Below, in pieces: positions 62,765 to 64,000 of a stretch of 64,000 nucleotides of DNA. The notes beneath the pieces are model-generated. The model made no database searches and was not told the DNA's origin. It saw only the letters and a program-made list of their open reading frames with translations. Origin of the DNA: JACVRW01 sp963728155 (GTDB lineage: Bacteria; Actinomycetota; Thermoleophilia; Solirubrobacterales; Thermoleophilaceae); NCBI GenBank assembly GCA_963728155.1, contig CAVSJF010000017.1, positions 71,438-135,437 of the forward strand, read 5' to 3'. Each line of letters begins with the position of its first letter. Positions within the stretch are counted from its first letter, which is position 1. The position numbers and the translations under genes were made by a program.

Positions 62765-63673
62765 ATGTACCGCAAGATCATCGTTGGATACGACGGCAGC
62801 GAGCGCGCGGAGGATGGGCTCGCGCTCGGGAAGCTGATCGCCGAGGCCAGTGGCGCTGATCTCGTCGTCGCCGGTGTCTTCGAGTTCGATCCGATGTGGG
62901 GTGGACTCGACCCTGACTTCCGCGCGGCCGAGGTCGATTTCGCGCGCGAGATTGAGCGCGCGGCGGCGTCAGTCGGTGCCGAGTCGGAGGCGATGCCCAG
63001 CAGCTCGCCGGGCCGCGGGCTGCACGAGCTGGCCGAGGAGATCGGGGCCGACCTGGTGGTCGTGGGCTCCTCACACCACAGCCGAGCCGGACAGGTCCTT
63101 GCCGGCAACGTCGGCACGGCCCTTCTGCACGGGTCACCGTGCTCGGTGGCGATCGCCCCGCATGGCTACGCCACGGGCGCCGATCCGCAACTCGCGGAGA
63201 TCGTGGTCGCTTACGACGGCTCGCCCGAGGCGCATATGGCGCTCGAGGACGCAATCGCGCTCGCGCGACCCACCGAGGCCTTGCTCAAGCTGGTCACCGT
63301 CGCCGAACCGCCGGTGATCTCCTACGGCAAGGGTGGCGGCTCCAGCCAAGGCTGGCACGCGCTCAAGGAGCGAGTCGAGGAGATGATGCGAGAGCGACTC
63401 GAGCAGGCGACGGCCTCGATCCCCGACGACGTCCGCCTCGAGTCCGTGCTGGTAAGCGATGAGCCCGCCACCGCGCTGGCGCAGATCGCCAGAAACGACG
63501 GTGCGCTGCTGATGCTCGGCTCACGCGCCTACGGGCCGCTGCGCCGCGTGCTGCTGGGCTCGGTCGCGACCGATCTCGTCCGCACCGCCCCGTGCCCCCT
63601 CATCGTGCACCCCCGCGCTGCGAAGTCCGCCGCTCCCGCGGAGGACCGGGTCACGGCCGGAGCCGCCACGTGA
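62765..63673 (+). CDS. Universal stress protein with two Usp domains
   Basis: 302 aa. Domain 1 (about 1-140) begins MYRKIIVGYDGSERAEDGLA and ends LVVVGSSHHSRAGQVLAGNV; domain 2 (about 150-290) begins EIVVAYDGSPEAHMALEDAI and ends LMLGSRAYGPLRRVLLGSVA. The ATP-binding G-x2-G-x9-G-S/T-type motif is recognisable in the second half (GSRAYGPLRRVLLGSVAT). AGGAGG precedes the ATG at 62765. Tandem Usp proteins are standard members of DosR regulons. The stop overlaps the start of the next gene. Confidence 0.92.
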   Translation: MYRKIIVGYDGSERAEDGLALGKLIAEASGADLVVAGVFEFDPMWGGLDPDFRAAEVDFAREIERAAASVGAESEAMPSSSPGRGLHELAEEIGADLVVVGSSHHSRAGQVLAGNVGTALLHGSPCSVAIAPHGYATGADPQLAEIVVAYDGSPEAHMALEDAIALARPTEALLKLVTVAEPPVISYGKGGGSSQGWHALKERVEEMMRERLEQATASIPDDVRLESVLVSDEPATALAQIARNDGALLMLGSRAYGPLRRVLLGSVATDLVRTAPCPLIVHPRAAKSAAPAEDRVTAGAAT

Positions 63674-64000
63674 ACCTGCGCCTATCGGCCAACCGAGCCC
63701 ACGCCTGGCTGCTCGTGGCTGCGCGCGGCAAGCTCGGCGCTCGCATAGGAGGTCGTCCGGTGCTGGTGCTCGAGACCCACGGGCGGCGAAGCGACCGTCA
63801 GCGCCGCACCCCGGTCCAGTACCTGCGCCACGGGGTCGAGCTCCTGATCGTGGCCTCCAACGCGGGCCATCGCGAGCCTCCGGCCTGGTCGCTCAACCTC
63901 CAGCGCCAGCCGAGCTGCCGCGCGCTCGTCGACGGGCACTGGCTCGACGTTCACGCCCGCTTCGCGAAGGACGAGCAGCACGACCGCCTCTGGAGACTGC
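63670..64000 (+). CDS. Deazaflavin (F420)-dependent nitroreductase, Ddn family (C-terminus cut by window edge)
   Basis: The first 110 residues are seen. GTG 63670 overlaps the Usp stop. It reads NLRLSANRAHAWLLVAARGK, then GGRPVLVLETHGRRSDRQRR, VQYLRHGVELLIVASNAGHR and PPAWSLNLQRQPSCRALVDG, the split beta-barrel pattern of Ddn proteins. The motif LETHGRRSDRQRRTPV corresponds to the F420 phosphate-binding stretch. Such proteins reduce quinones or nitro compounds using F420H2. Confidence 0.85.
   Translation, partial: MNLRLSANRAHAWLLVAARGKLGARIGGRPVLVLETHGRRSDRQRRTPVQYLRHGVELLIVASNAGHREPPAWSLNLQRQPSCRALVDGHWLDVHARFAKDEQHDRLWRL

Overview
The window is 64 kb of uniformly GC-rich bacterial chromosome, read as a high-GC actinobacterium, most likely class Thermoleophilia (Solirubrobacterales-like). 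The pointers are a secreted protein with a KDAVRSPEI-type repeat, a secreted PD40-repeat protein with a basic Arg/Lys-rich C-terminal domain, a deazaflavin (F420)-dependent nitroreductase-family gene, and NarL/LuxR-type two-component systems. This placement is inference from family knowledge. No rRNA, CRISPR array, transposase or phage gene was seen. Three tRNAs are present: Val-GAC, Cys-GCA and Gly-GCC.

A recurrent property is that many genes are broken by single-base frameshifts while the protein continues in another frame. Examples are pheT, thrS, argG, trmH-like, acsA, penicillin acylase and the mgtE-like gene. Because universally essential genes are affected, I read these as draft-assembly indels and annotate each as one gene with its breakpoints.

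Layout. 0-8 kb: LysR regulator and DMT exporter, methyltransferase, hydrolase, a kinase/regulator pair, an unknown 183-aa protein, argG, and a GAF-GGDEF cyclase. 8-20 kb (minus strand): infC-rpmI-rplT, a terminator, then trmH-like/pheS/pheT/argC/argJ/argB/argD with overlapping stops and starts; thrS lies upstream. 20-28 kb: fumarylacetoacetase coupled to an uncharacterised protein, a metallo-beta-lactamase-fold hydrolase, a class V aminotransferase, a phosphate-transport group (Pit, DUF47-type accessory, metallophosphoesterase) and a receiver-GGDEF-EAL protein. 28-31 kb: an Lrp regulator divergent from an EamA exporter, and a DsbA-like protein.

31-35.5 kb is a general-stress island: DUF7218-like, a short-chain dehydrogenase that has lost its catalytic segment, small lipoprotein and membrane proteins, DUF6766, DUF2294, a CBS protein and a SigB/SigF-type sigma factor. 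It contains a near-consensus SigF-type promoter. 35.7-41.6 kb is an acetate-use operon (DUF485, actP, glutamine amidotransferase, acsA, epimerase). 41.7-49.8 kb holds a secreted acylase, a lipoprotein, a pseudo-receiver/thioredoxin/FAD reductase fusion and secreted repeat proteins.

49.9-64 kb resembles a DosR/DevR-type redox or dormancy island. A double-GAF histidine kinase of DevS architecture and a divergent NarL-type regulator are surrounded by two tandem sulfide:quinone-reductase-like flavoproteins, a GNAT, a shortened MgtE-like transporter whose start codon lies in a perfect 16-bp inverted repeat, a CPBP protease, a Tat-exported Acg-type nitroreductase, a ZIP transporter, a double-domain universal stress protein with a possible Shine-Dalgarno-masking leader, and a Ddn-family protein.
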